In this document: piece after piece, positions 1 to 7,835 of the stretch
Layout of the letters: each line of letters begins with the position of its first letter
Numbering within the stretch: the stretch's first letter is position 1
Source of the DNA: Arthrobacter sp. P2b
Lineage (GTDB): Bacteria; Actinomycetota; Actinomycetes; Actinomycetales; Micrococcaceae
Length of the DNA stretch: 64,000 nt
Assembly: GCF_900168295.1 (NCBI RefSeq)
Contig: NZ_FVZL01000017.1
Location: 1-64,000, forward strand
Reading direction: 5' to 3'
Made by a program: the position numbers and the translations under genes
Notes under the pieces: generated by a model
What the model was told of the DNA's origin: nothing
What the model saw: the letters and a program-made list of their open reading frames with translations, nothing else
Database searches by the model: none

Positions 1-33
1 CGGCCGCCGCCCGGCACCTGGCTGCTGCGGGAT

Positions 34-89
34 GGGCGGTCCGCCGCCGGCGACCACCAGCGCAAGCCGGCCACGACGGCGGACCGCCC
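34..89. terminator. Strong hairpin at the left edge
   Basis: Two perfect 13-base inverted arms, GGGCGGTCCGCCG (34-46) and CGGCGGACCGCCC (77-89), enclose a GC-rich loop. It lies just past the stop of the leftward gene at 128-478, so it probably ends that transcript. No T-run follows, so it is not a classical intrinsic terminator. Confidence 0.5.
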
Positions 90-127
90 GCGGGTGACCG
101 GCCCCGAAAGACCGGCCACCATCGGCC

Positions 128-478
128 CTATTCGCGGCGGTCGTGGAGCGGGACGGCGCCATAGTGTCCGGCCGCGCGGCGGAACCTGGCGTCACTGCTG
201 AAGATAAACGTGCCGCCGAACATGTACCACGGGCCGGGTTCACCTTCCGGGGCGACCGGCTCGGCGTGGATCACGGTTCCCCGGTGGAAGTGCTCGTTTT
301 TGACGAGCCGGACGGCGGGACGTTCCTCGGTGGCCTCGAACACCGGGTCGATGTCTTCGCCAATGACGGTTACTTCCATGACGCGGGCGGAGATGCCCCG
401 GTTCGAGAAGTCCGTGCCCAGGGAGTCGCGGTAGATCAGGGCGGTGATGCCCTTGGGGGCGGTGGTGTCGTTGCTCAT
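128..478 (-). CDS. Hypothetical plasmid protein, 116 aa
   Basis: I do not recognise a family. The product is a soluble acidic protein with no signal peptide or membrane segment, and ends in a basic HDRRE tail. The ATG start is supported by AAAGGAG about 8 bases upstream. The gene points leftward like the 142-aa gene at 799-1227, and the two share a similar leader (AAAGGA shortly before ATG). A strong hairpin follows the stop. Small proteins of this kind are common on actinobacterial plasmids; no function is assigned. Confidence 0.7.
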   Translation of the reverse strand: MSNDTTAPKGITALIYRDSLGTDFSNRGISARVMEVTVIGEDIDPVFEATEERPAVRLVKNEHFHRGTVIHAEPVAPEGEPGPWYMFGGTFIFSSDARFRRAAGHYGAVPLHDRRE

Positions 479-553
479 GTGCTGGCTCCTTTGAAGTCGT
501 GGGTGCTGTACTGCCCGGCTCCGGCCGGGCAGTACAGCGGTTGTCAGTGCTGG

Positions 554-718
554 TTAGGCCGCGTCCGTGAGGGTGCAGGGCATCCGGTAGCGGCTGGGTA
601 GTTCGGCGGCGGATTCGGGCAGGTCTTCCGGTCCGTGGGCCTGTCCGTTCTTCCAGTGAAAGAACGCCTGCTCACTTATCGCGGTCCAGAACCTCGCCTT
701 GGTCCGATAGAAGGTGAC
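554..718 (-). pseudogene. Decayed 3' fragment of a copy of the 142-aa gene
   Basis: Read on the minus strand, this stretch encodes V-T-F-Y-R-T-K, then HWKNGQAHGPEDLPES, then a TAA stop. That matches the C-terminus of the neighbouring 142-aa protein (TFYRSK, WWKNGTAHGPTNLPET). An in-frame TAA lies immediately upstream of the matching part and no start precedes it. It is therefore the truncated remnant of a tandem duplication, with the intact copy at 799-1227. The amino-acid divergence suggests the duplication is old. Confidence 0.7.
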
Positions 719-798
719 CGGGCATTATTCGCTTGATGCATCATCGAAGCGCCCAGCCTCACGGTCGTCACGCGTGCCTAGCTGGGGCGACGGGTCGT

Positions 799-1227
799 TT
801 AGTCCGTCCAGCCTGTGTAGGGACGGCGGTCTCGGTCGGGTAGTCCGGTGGCGGTTTCGGGTAGGTTGGTCGGGCCGTGCGCAGTCCCGTTCTTCCACCA
901 GTAGTGGGCGTGTTTGGTGATGGCTTCGTGCTGCTGAGACTTGCTGCGGTAGAAGGTGCAGGTCACGTCGCCTTCGCAGTACGTGGCGACACCGAATAAG
1001 TTGCCGATGCCATCGGCGGTCCGGATACCGGCGACCATGACGAGGGGCCACTGGCCCAGGTCCCAGCCCTCGCTCCCCCAGCTGGGAATCACTGCCCAGC
1101 CGTGTTCTTCGATGAGTTCCATCCAGTCGTAGCCTCCGTTCATGTGATAGTCCCGCAGGACGGTGACGCCTTCGATTTCCTCGCCGGTGTCGGCGGTGGT
1201 CACGGTGTCGGTAGCGATCGCGTTCAT
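799..1227 (-). CDS. Hypothetical protein, 142 aa, with a partial paralogue beside it
   Basis: No family is recognised. The protein is rich in Trp and Gly (YDWMELIEEHGW, SEGWDLGQWPL) and has no membrane segment. The ATG start has AAAGGACA about 7 bases upstream. A diverged C-terminal copy lies downstream at 554-718. That a second copy existed suggests a protein of some use to the plasmid. The C-terminal half (TFYRSK through HYWWKNG) is the part shared with the fragment. Confidence 0.7.
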   Translation of the reverse strand: MNAIATDTVTTADTGEEIEGVTVLRDYHMNGGYDWMELIEEHGWAVIPSWGSEGWDLGQWPLVMVAGIRTADGIGNLFGVATYCEGDVTCTFYRSKSQQHEAITKHAHYWWKNGTAHGPTNLPETATGLPDRDRRPYTGWTD

Positions 1228-1875
1228 GTGGTTTGTCCTTTGCCGAGAGTTGGGTTGGAGGAGCGCTCGTGATGAGTGGCCAGCTTCCCCTCTCCCCCGT
1301 TGTTTTGGCTGCTGGCGAAGCTTGCGGAGCTGTGACCGATGGAAGCCTGTCTACCCTTGGGCAAGGGCCGGAAAATCCTGGGAGGATCCGAGCGTGCGAG
1401 GATCCTGAGTTCAGGAATTTCCGGCACGCAGGCCCCGACTTTGGAGGGGCTAGACAGGCTGGAACGGGCACGTACAATCCCTTGGGACAGCAGCCAAAAC
1501 GTCGTAGACACACCAGGTTCAGGGGGTCCGGAGCTCTGCGACGGCACGCCCTGGACCCAACAGCCGGCCGCGCCAGCGGACGCCCATCACCTGGTTGAAG
1601 CGCAGCGGAAACCAGATTCGTTCCAGCGGAAAGCCTGTCCCTCCCGTTGGCAATGACGTCGGCGGCACAACTCAGCAAGCTTGCCAATGTGGCATGCTCG
1701 TAAACGTAAGCAGCAGGATGTTTGCAACGCAGAAGGTCCGCACTCTTCGGAATGCGGACCTTCTGTTCTCCCCTGCGGGATCCGGGATGTTGGTACCGTA
1801 GGAGCGTCCCGTCGGTTGCAGCGGAACTTGGGGAAGTTCTCTCCTGGCGGGACTCTAGTCAGAGGGGCAGGATGT
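1228..1875. other. Non-coding stretch with inverted repeats
   Basis: I see no convincing gene here; the open frames in all directions look like chance in GC-rich DNA. It holds an inverted repeat with arms AGGATCC (1383-1389) and GGATCCT (1400-1406), and the 12-base-arm hairpin listed separately at 1731-1764. Promoters for the leftward 142-aa gene and the rightward 101-aa gene should lie within it. Confidence 0.5.
1731..1764. terminator. Perfect 12-bp stem with 10-base loop
   Basis: The arms are AGAAGGTCCGCA (1731-1742) and TGCGGACCTTCT (1753-1764), with loop CTCTTCGGAA. No gene ends directly at either side. It could be an attenuator or terminator in the leader of the gene at 1876, or a remnant structure. 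The perfect pairing makes chance unlikely. Confidence 0.45.
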
Positions 1876-2181
1876 ATGGGACTGCGAAGCTTTTTCCAAC
1901 GGAAGCCGGCAAGCACGGTCGAGACCGCGGCCGACTCCCCGCCACTAACCTCCCCGGCAGCGTCAGAGCCATCATTAACGCCCGCGCAACTCGCCGAGTT
2001 GCAGCAGGCATGGGCCGAACTCAATGAAGCGGCAAAGGCTTCAGGTGTAAAACGCTTGCACGCCTGTTCCCGGGGTGGAAAGCCCTGGCAGGAAGACGTG
2101 GCGACCGTGCGAGCCTTGGCCACCACCCTCCATGACCTACACATAGAGGACTCCGCCTCCGGCGCCCAGCCGGAGAGGTAG
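1876..2181 (+). CDS. Hypothetical protein, 101 aa
   Basis: I chose the ATG at 1876, giving MGLRSFFQRKPAS, because AGAGGGGCAGG precedes it; the open frame extends further upstream without a convincing start. There is a basic N-terminus, a Thr/Ser/Pro-rich linker (residues 14-35), then a helical segment (LTPAQLAELQQAWAEL) and a C-terminal helix. It resembles small actinobacterial plasmid proteins of unknown function. A strong hairpin with a T-run lies about 140 bases downstream. Confidence 0.6.
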   Translation: MGLRSFFQRKPASTVETAADSPPLTSPAASEPSLTPAQLAELQQAWAELNEAAKASGVKRLHACSRGGKPWQEDVATVRALATTLHDLHIEDSASGAQPER

Positions 2182-2320
2182 ACCGGACCGTGCCCGCCGC
2201 GGGCGCAGGGCCATCGCCGGCTGAACATATCCGGCGCGACCGCCACCGGGCGCACCCTGCCTCCAGGGCGCAGCCAAGCAGTAGCAGCCCCGGCCCGGGC
2301 GATCGGCACCAGGACCCAGC

Positions 2321-2367
2321 AAAGCGCCCGCACAGCCTGCCGGTACGGCAGATCGTGCGGGCGCTTT
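2321..2367. terminator. Rho-independent terminator, probably bidirectional
   Basis: Perfect 13-base arms AAAGCGCCCGCAC (2321-2333) and GTGCGGGCGCTTT (2355-2367) are followed by a further T. The loop itself contains a second hairpin (CTGCC / GGCAG). The A-run on one side and T-run on the other allow termination in both directions. It separates the rightward gene ending at 2181 from the leftward small gene at 2440-2553. Confidence 0.75.
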
Positions 2368-2400
2368 TCCATGCTCAGGAATCATCTTGTCCCCCGCAAG

Positions 2401-2429
2401 CTGCCGGGCCTGGGGGTCAAGCCCGGCAG
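2401..2429 (-). terminator. Hairpin after the 37-aa gene
   Basis: Arms CTGCCGGGC (2401-2409) and GCCCGGCAG (2421-2429) form a perfect 9-bp stem 11 bases past the stop of the leftward small gene. There is no strong T-run. Confidence 0.5.
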
Positions 2430-2439
2430 GTGCGGAGCG

Positions 2440-2553
2440 TTAGCGCCAGTGCCAGGGGTCGATCCAGGTGATAACCACCGTGTAGATCAGGCGCGCGACA
2501 TTGACGATGAAGCTGAACATTGCCCATGGGGGCTGTTGTTTGGGCCGGGTCAT
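2440..2553 (-). CDS. 37-aa single-membrane-span small protein
   Basis: The frame starts at ATG (complement of 2551-2553), with the purine-rich ribosome site GGAAGGAAGGGA about 8 bases upstream, and ends at TAA. The product begins MTRPKQQPPW, has one hydrophobic segment (AMFSFIVNVARLIYTVVITW, residues 11-30), and ends IDPWHWR. The basic head and Trp/His tail suggest a small inner-membrane protein. A hairpin follows the stop. The ribosome site, membrane segment and terminator together argue that it is real. Function unknown. Confidence 0.55.
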   Translation of the reverse strand: MTRPKQQPPWAMFSFIVNVARLIYTVVITWIDPWHWR

Positions 2554-3526
2554 TGCGGCATCCCTTCCTTCCGAGAAAAGGAGCCGTCAACTGTCAGGAC
2601 TGGCTGCCAAGGGGCAGCAGGACATAACCTAGGTGTGTATCTCCCAATACAACGCCTAGTGTCAACGGCTCAAACCGGCTGACTCTGGACTTGCTGAAGC
2701 CCGTTGGCGCGGGCTTCACGCATTTAAAGTCAGCTGCCAAATCAGCTACACAACAAGCGTATCTGGGCGGCATGACGGCCTCCGGCATGTGGTGGCGTTA
2801 GTCACCAACACGCGACGTTGGTTAACCTCCGGTCCCGGCTGTTGTATATCCCTCGTTGGCTACCCTCCAATTCTGCCGTATGCGTTATCCACACCAATAT
2901 TTTCCCGTTGTTGCTGTTGCCTCGTGGGGCTAATGTTGCCTCCCAGTCAGGCGCCTGTTCCCCTCGATCTGGGGGAGTTCGGGGCTGATATGGCCCAACA
3001 TCTGGTGTTCGTAGGTGGGCTGTCGAAGATTGGTTCCAGCGGGTTCCGGGGAAGGTGGCCGCTGGCTAGCTAGGACCGTAAGACCGGATGGCACGGGGAC
3101 ACGTCCATGCCTGCCCACGCTCGGCGAGCGGGTCGACATGGCCGCCGTCCGGGGTGGGCCAGCTGCGCCACGGAACGCCGTAGAGCGGCCCCCGATTCGG
3201 TCCCCATTCGTCCCATATGGTCACTCGCTGGACGTTCTCGAGTACGAACCGGCGGGATGCTCACCCCAAAATTGTCTTATCCCCCTCGGCGGCTGCCCTG
3301 GGGGTCGAAGTACCACCCCCCCAGTGCCGGCCTAGTTGGCGTGTGCTTTTTCGCAGGCGTCCACGACGCTGGCGTCAGCCGACCCCGGGCGTTGACGGTC
3401 ATTCCCTTGGGGCTGCATTTCTCGCCCCAATCTGGGCCGGACTCCCGAACCCTCCAGGTTGCAGGGCGTTGGTGATGGAAGGCGATGGGCAGCTCGCTGT
3501 CCACGGACACGGCCGCCGAGCTGGTC
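2554..3526. other. Non-coding region with hairpins and a DnaA box
   Basis: I see no credible gene. It holds a 9-bp hairpin (TGAAGCCCG 2695-2703 with CGGGCTTCA 2710-2718), an inverted repeat (ACCAAC 2804-2809 with GTTGGT 2817-2822), and a perfect DnaA box TTATCCACA at 2885-2893. It continues into the structured element at 3527. Candidates are an accessory origin, an oriT or another maintenance site; the clear Rep gene is 25 kb away, so none is established. Confidence 0.45.
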
Positions 3527-3647
3527 CTGTCCAGGCTGGGGGCAATTCGGGTTATCCACGGCTGGATCTTGGGAGCCATGGGGAAGCTCCCTTCAGCAGT
3601 CGTAGCGGTGGATAACCCTGATGAAATTGTCCCTGGCTGTGGGCAGC
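3527..3647. repeat. 120-bp structured repeat, copy 1 (DnaA-box-like dyad)
   Basis: It is closely similar to 43491-43610, in the same orientation. The outer arms GGGTTATCCAC (3549-3559) and GTGGATAACCC (3608-3618) are a perfect 11-bp dyad containing the DnaA-box core TTATCCAC. The inner arms GGGAGC (3571-3576) and GCTCCC (3586-3591) form a second hairpin. Both stems are intact in both copies while the loops and linkers differ, which argues for selection on the structure. Possible roles: origin, resolution, transfer or partition site. Confidence 0.75.
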
Positions 3648-3719
3648 CACCACCTCCCCCGCTGCGCCCGACCGTCTTTTGTTGCCCTGTCGTAGGCGAG
3701 GGGTAGCATGGAGACTCAA

Positions 3720-3735
3720 TCGAACGAATATTCGA
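3720..3735 (+). promoter_or_regulatory. SOS box (LexA operator) before umuD
   Basis: TCGAACGAATATTCGA is a near-palindrome matching the actinobacterial/Bacillus LexA operator (CGAAC-N4-GTTCG) except for one base in the right half. It lies 14 bases before the umuD start, where bound LexA would block transcription. Confidence 0.75.
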
Positions 3736-3748
3736 ATAAAGGCGAGTC

Positions 3749-4180
3749 GTGAGCGTGATTGTCGGTCCCCGTGTGATAGATGCGGGCGTTTCGTTGTTGT
3801 CGGTGCTGGTTTCTCCGGTGCCGGTAGCAGCGGGGTTTCCGTCGCCGGCACAGGACTACTTTGATGGCCGGATCGACCTGAACGCGCACCTGATAAAGGA
3901 CGTCACCAGCACCTATGTGGTGCGGGTGTCCGGGGAGTCGATGGAAGGTGCCGGGATCAGCGACGGCGACGAGCTGATCGTGGACCGGTCCCTGGAGCCG
4001 CGCGACGGTTCCGTGGTCGTCGCGGTCCTGGACGGGGAGCTTACGATCAAGCGGCTGAGGATCACCCCGACAGGGGTGATCCTCCAGGCCGAGAACCCGG
4101 CCTACCCCGACATCGAAGTCCCGGCGCTGGCCAATCTGAGCATTTGGGGGACGGCCGTCCGGTGTTTACACCATGTCTAA
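3749..4180 (+). CDS. umuD: UmuD-like S24 self-cleaving subunit of error-prone polymerase V
   Basis: This is a LexA/UmuD-family peptidase. When cut to UmuD' with RecA help, it joins UmuC in translesion DNA synthesis. The cleavage region is VAAG-FPSPAQDY (cut expected near Ala28-Gly29). The catalytic pair is Ser64 in SGESMEG and Lys101 in ELTIKRL. Its 143 aa are the normal length. The GTG start follows AAAGGCGAG and an SOS box at 3720-3735, so SOS induction is expected. It overlaps umuC by 8 bases. The first 25 residues are more hydrophobic than in E. coli UmuD. Confidence 0.9.
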   Translation: MSVIVGPRVIDAGVSLLSVLVSPVPVAAGFPSPAQDYFDGRIDLNAHLIKDVTSTYVVRVSGESMEGAGISDGDELIVDRSLEPRDGSVVVAVLDGELTIKRLRITPTGVILQAENPAYPDIEVPALANLSIWGTAVRCLHHV

Positions 4181-5471
4181 GCCAGCATTGATGCGGCATA
4201 TGCCGCAGATCGCTCACGTAGATGTGAACTGCTTCTACGCCTCCGCCGAGCGGGCGTTCAACCCTTCCCTGGAAGGCAAGCCCGTCATCGTGCTGTCCAA
4301 TAACGACGGCTGCGCCGTCACCCGCTCCCCCGAAGCCAAAGCCCTGGGCATCGGCATGGGAGATCCCTGGTTCAAGCTCGCCCCGCGGGCGAAGGAATGG
4401 GGCCTGATCGCACTTTCCAGCAACTACGAGCTGTATGGCGATATCAGCTCCCGGGTTATGGAGCTGCTGGGCCGGTACTCGGCCTGGCTGGAGGTCTACA
4501 GCATCGATGAAGCCTTCCTCGGCGTCAAAGGCTCCCCGGCCGAGCTTTTGGCGGCGGGCCGGTCGATGAAAGCGGCCGTCCGCCGGAACGTCGGCGTGCC
4601 GGTCTGCGTCGGGATCGCCCCGACGAAGACGCTGGCAAAGCTGGCCAACAAGTGGGCGAAGAACAACAAGGCCTTTGCGGGGGTGTGCCACTGGGACTCC
4701 GTCCCCGCATCGGAGCGGGAGGCACTGCTGGGCCGGCTGTCGGTAGAGGAGGTGTGGGGCATCGCCGGGCGGCTGACCAGGCGGCTGAACGTGATGGGCA
4801 TCTTCACCATTGCTGACCTGGTCCGGGCCGACCCGGTCGCGATCCGGGACAAGTTCAATGTCGTGATGATGCGCACCGTCCTAGAACTGCAGGGAACCCC
4901 CTGCATCCCCATGGAAGAGGAACGGATCGGACGGGACCAGCTGATCTTCTCCCGCTCGTTCGCCAAACCCATCACCACCGCCGCGGGAATCCGGCAGGTG
5001 ATGAGTGTGTACGGGCAGCAGGCATCGGCGCGGCTGGCCAAACACGGGCTGCAGGCCAAGGTCCTGACCGCGTTCGCCGGAACCTCGCACTTTAACCCCA
5101 AAGACACCTCATACCCGTCCGTGTGCGTGCCGTTGCCGATGCCCACCGCCGACCCGGTGATCCTGACCAAAGCCGGCCACGCCCTACTGCCCCGGATCGT
5201 CGAGGGCGTCCGGTATGCCAGGGCCGGGATCATGGTCACTGACCTGCGCCCCAGCGGCAACCAGGCACCCCTGTCACTGTTCGAAAACCCGCACGAGGAA
5301 CGGCACATTGGAACCCTGCTGGAGGACGTCACCCGCCGGTACGGCCGCGGATCCATCGGCCTTGGCCACGGCGGGATCCGCGGCGGGCCGGACTGGACCA
5401 TGAAACGGGACATGCTCTCCCCCAGATACACCACCCACTGGGACGAACTCCCCCTCGTCAAAGCCGCCTAG
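4173..5471 (+). CDS. umuC: DNA polymerase V catalytic subunit UmuC (Y family)
   Basis: 432 aa, the usual UmuC length. The N-terminal palm has the first catalytic Asp in HVDVNCFYAS (residues 14-23), followed by SNNDGCAVTRS. The second acidic pair is in YSIDEAFLG (about 109-117). Helix-hairpin-helix residues follow (VEEVWGIAGRL), then the little-finger domain from about residue 240. Context with umuD, the DUF6504-like gene and a ligase indicates an SOS mutagenesis and repair operon. It would give damage tolerance and mutability to the plasmid host. Confidence 0.93.
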   Translation: MSKPALMRHMPQIAHVDVNCFYASAERAFNPSLEGKPVIVLSNNDGCAVTRSPEAKALGIGMGDPWFKLAPRAKEWGLIALSSNYELYGDISSRVMELLGRYSAWLEVYSIDEAFLGVKGSPAELLAAGRSMKAAVRRNVGVPVCVGIAPTKTLAKLANKWAKNNKAFAGVCHWDSVPASEREALLGRLSVEEVWGIAGRLTRRLNVMGIFTIADLVRADPVAIRDKFNVVMMRTVLELQGTPCIPMEEERIGRDQLIFSRSFAKPITTAAGIRQVMSVYGQQASARLAKHGLQAKVLTAFAGTSHFNPKDTSYPSVCVPLPMPTADPVILTKAGHALLPRIVEGVRYARAGIMVTDLRPSGNQAPLSLFENPHEERHIGTLLEDVTRRYGRGSIGLGHGGIRGGPDWTMKRDMLSPRYTTHWDELPLVKAA

Positions 5472-5511
5472 ACGGCTGCTCTCTGCACCACCCAGGAAGA
5501 AAACCAAGCAC

Positions 5512-5844
5512 ATGACCATCACTCCCGAAGCTCCCACCCTCAGCACTCCGGTCGACGTCCGGTTCACCGCAGCCGGCACTCCCCTGGCCGTCCGCTACGG
5601 CGGGCGAATTTGGGCCGTCGATCCAACCCTCGACACTGCCCACTGGTTCACCAGGGACTCCTGGTGGGAAACCCGCCGGAGCGTGCCCGTAGGAATCGGG
5701 AACGTCCTCGACATCGAATACTGGCGCGTCCAGGTCAGTCACACGTCGGACTCGCCGCTGCGGACCTTTGAACTTCGCCGCGAGCCCCTCTCCGAGCAGT
5801 GGCTGCTGACGTCCATCACTGACGACGGGGCGGCCGCCGCGTAG
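5512..5844 (+). CDS. DUF6504-like protein, 110 aa
   Basis: A small protein with a central segment (PLAVRYGGRIWAVDPT) followed by an aromatic, arginine-rich region (HWFTRDSWWETRR, YWRVQV). It resembles DUF6504 proteins, which occur beside error-prone polymerase genes in actinobacteria; this assignment comes from memory of the family. It lies 40 bases after umuC and 9 before the ligase, in the same SOS operon. A supporting role in lesion bypass is inferred only from that company. Confidence 0.6.
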   Translation: MTITPEAPTLSTPVDVRFTAAGTPLAVRYGGRIWAVDPTLDTAHWFTRDSWWETRRSVPVGIGNVLDIEYWRVQVSHTSDSPLRTFELRREPLSEQWLLTSITDDGAAAA

Positions 5845-5853
5845 CGTAGGGCC

Positions 5854-6876
5854 ATGGACCACGTAGCGGGATTACCGGCGGAACTTACCCCGCCGGTGAA
5901 AGTCGCACTTGCCCGCGCCGTCAAGACGATGCCCCGCAGTGGCGCAGTACACGGGGCCCTGCTGTTTGAACCTAAATGGGACGGGTACAGATGTGTTGCG
6001 GTCAGGGATGACCAGGGCGCCACGCTGTGGTCCCGGCAAGGGAAGGAACTGACTGGGTACTTCCCTGAACTCTATTCAGCGGTCGCTGCTGCTGTCCCTC
6101 CGGGATGTGTGATCGACGGCGAAGCCGTGATCTGGAGCCAGGGCCGGCTGAACTTCGACGCCCTGCAGCAGCGCCTGGGCGCAGGACCAAGAACCCTGCC
6201 GGGGCTGGTGGAAGCGGCGCCGGCCAATTACGTGGCCTTCGATGTGCTGGCCGTTGCCGGACATGACGCAAGGGACCTGCCGCTGAGCAACCGGCGGGCA
6301 CTCTTGGAAGAACTCGCCACAGGCTGGGAACCACCGCTGTCCCTCTCCCCCGTCACTACTGACCGGGATGTGGCACAGCAATGGCTGGAAGACATGCCGC
6401 ACATAGGGGTTGAAGGGCTGGTCATCAAAGCCACGAATCAGCCCTACACCCCGGGCGTCCGGTCCTGGTTGAAGCTCAAGCACAGGGAAACTCTGGAAAT
6501 TATCTGTGGCGCAGTGATCGGGCCGATCACCCAGCCCTCAGAAGTCGTCGCCGGCCTGGTTCTGGACGGCAAGCTACGGATCGTCGGCCGGTCCACACCG
6601 TTAAAGACAAGTGACAGCACGGAACTGGCCCGGTGGCTTCACCCGCCGGCCGGCGAGCATCCGTGGCCGACGACCGTGAAGGGTACGGCCCTGGACAGGT
6701 TTAACCGGGACAGGGAACCCGTGGCCCTGACCCTCGTTGAACCCGTGGTTGTTGAGGTTTCCGCCGACACTGCCTGGTCAGGCAGGTCCTTCCGGCACCC
6801 CTTGCGGATCCTCAGGGCGCGGCCGGAGCTGACCCCTGCCGATGTCGTCCTGCCCGACCGGCTGCAGGGGGGTTAG
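5854..6876 (+). CDS. ATP-dependent DNA ligase (LigC/LigD-ligase-domain type)
   Basis: Seals DNA nicks using ATP through a covalent lysyl-AMP. Motif I is EPKWDGYR, with adenylated Lys41. Motif III appears as DGEAVIW and motif IV as GVEGLVIK. An OB-fold C-terminal domain follows from about residue 210 (LKLKHRETLEIICGAV). At 340 aa it matches stand-alone actinobacterial ligases related to the LigD ligase domain. No primase or nuclease domain is fused. Being last in the umuDC operon suggests a repair ligase induced by damage. Its stop overlaps the 3' end of the opposite-strand small gene by 4 bases. Confidence 0.88.
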   Translation: MDHVAGLPAELTPPVKVALARAVKTMPRSGAVHGALLFEPKWDGYRCVAVRDDQGATLWSRQGKELTGYFPELYSAVAAAVPPGCVIDGEAVIWSQGRLNFDALQQRLGAGPRTLPGLVEAAPANYVAFDVLAVAGHDARDLPLSNRRALLEELATGWEPPLSLSPVTTDRDVAQQWLEDMPHIGVEGLVIKATNQPYTPGVRSWLKLKHRETLEIICGAVIGPITQPSEVVAGLVLDGKLRIVGRSTPLKTSDSTELARWLHPPAGEHPWPTTVKGTALDRFNRDREPVALTLVEPVVVEVSADTAWSGRSFRHPLRILRARPELTPADVVLPDRLQGG

Positions 6877-7019
6877 CGATCCGTGCGGATCACGATGAGG
6901 TTTTGGCCCTCTTCCAGAAGCGCGTAGAGGTTTTCCCGTGCTTCTTCGTAGGTGTCGCCTTCGGCCTCGATGTGGTTGTAGCTGCCGTCCGGGTTAGTGA
7001 TGGTGCCGGTGAGTATCAC
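6873..7019 (-). CDS. 48-aa small protein downstream of SRAP gene
   Basis: The frame runs from GTG (complement of 7017-7019) to TAA and starts 9 bases after the SRAP gene stop, so the two are probably co-transcribed. The product reads M-I-L-T-G-T-I-T-N-P-D-G-S-Y, then a helical acidic stretch (IEAEGDTYEEARENLYALL), ending LIVIRTDR. The beta-hairpin/helix/strand layout resembles a minimal alpha/beta fold such as small HicB- or type II toxin-antitoxin-like proteins, but I cannot name a family. It is convergent with the ligase gene. Confidence 0.55.
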   Translation of the reverse strand: MILTGTITNPDGSYNHIEAEGDTYEEARENLYALLEEGQNLIVIRTDR

Positions 7020-7028
7020 CGCATGAGC

Positions 7029-7745
7029 CTATGTGGCTGCAGGCTCGGCGGGCTCGATGAGCTCCGGCCCGTTGTTGCGGACACTGTTGACCCGGGGGCT
7101 GACAATCCGAGGTGTCAGGGTCGGTTCTGGCAGGGAGTCCAGCAGGTGCTGGATGTCGTTCTTGTCGGTCAGGTCCGGGTCGAGCCACTCCGCGAAACGG
7201 TCGCGCGGGATGATGACCGGGGAACGGTCATGGACGTGCCCCAAGGCGTCCTGCGTGGTGGTGGTCAGCACCGTGCAGCTGAGTAGCCACCGATTCGGAT
7301 CGTCCTCGGGCAGCGACGGGTCAGCCCACCACTCGTACAGACCCGCGAAGCCCAGCAAGGGCTCTTTCTCGGAATAGAGGTAGTTGGGGATCTTCTTGCC
7401 GTCTTCGGTTTTCTGCCATTCGTAGTACCCGTCCGCGGGTAGCAATCCTCTGCGTTTGACGGCCGCCTTGCGGAACGACGGCTTCTCCAAAATGCTCTCG
7501 CTCCTAGCGTTGATCAGCTTGGAGCCGATTTTGACGTCCTTCGCCCATGACGGCACCAGACCCCAGTGCGCCACGAGCAGGTGACGCTCGATGCTGCCCT
7601 CGTCCAGCCGCTCCGCGATGATCGGCACAGCCTGAGTAGGCGCGACGTTCCAGCTTGGCGCCGGCGGGGTGCCCTCCACTTCTTTGGCTTCAAAGTGGCT
7701 GAGCAGGTCACCGGTGGCCTTGGACATCACGTATCTGCCGCACAT
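7029..7745 (-). CDS. SRAP-domain protein (YedK/HMCES abasic-site shield)
   Basis: SRAP proteins crosslink to abasic sites in single-stranded DNA through Cys2 and protect them. Here Cys2 begins MCGRYV. The other active-site residues are visible as NARSE (Asn), GYYEW (Glu) and HDRSPVI (His). Its 238 aa are typical. It is oriented opposite to umuDC but belongs functionally to the same damage-tolerance module. No clear SOS box was found in the short space before its start. It probably shares a transcript with the 48-aa gene. Confidence 0.92.
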   Translation of the reverse strand: MCGRYVMSKATGDLLSHFEAKEVEGTPPAPSWNVAPTQAVPIIAERLDEGSIERHLLVAHWGLVPSWAKDVKIGSKLINARSESILEKPSFRKAAVKRRGLLPADGYYEWQKTEDGKKIPNYLYSEKEPLLGFAGLYEWWADPSLPEDDPNRWLLSCTVLTTTTQDALGHVHDRSPVIIPRDRFAEWLDPDLTDKNDIQHLLDSLPEPTLTPRIVSPRVNSVRNNGPELIEPAEPAAT

Positions 7746-7835
7746 GAGGCCATTCTGCCTGACATGGCCGCAATTTTTCCGCAGGGTTCCCGGGAACGGG
7801 CTGAATATCAGCAGCTGCGAATTTACGCTGGTTCC

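Noticed and set aside
725..1687. A 320-codon minus-strand frame over the 142-aa gene and upstream region
   Set aside because: It overlaps the better-supported 142-aa gene in another frame and has a highly biased composition.
1587..2372. A 261-codon minus-strand frame
   Set aside because: Runs through two strong hairpins and over the 101-aa plus-strand gene; no ribosome site or domain.
3549..3618. DnaA-box dyad as a chromosomal origin
   Set aside because: No dnaA, dnaN or other chromosomal origin genes are near; the surroundings are plasmid-type and the element occurs twice.
4496..5461. A 321-codon minus-strand frame opposite umuC
   Set aside because: Shadow of umuC; no domain and Ser/Arg-rich composition typical of antisense translation.
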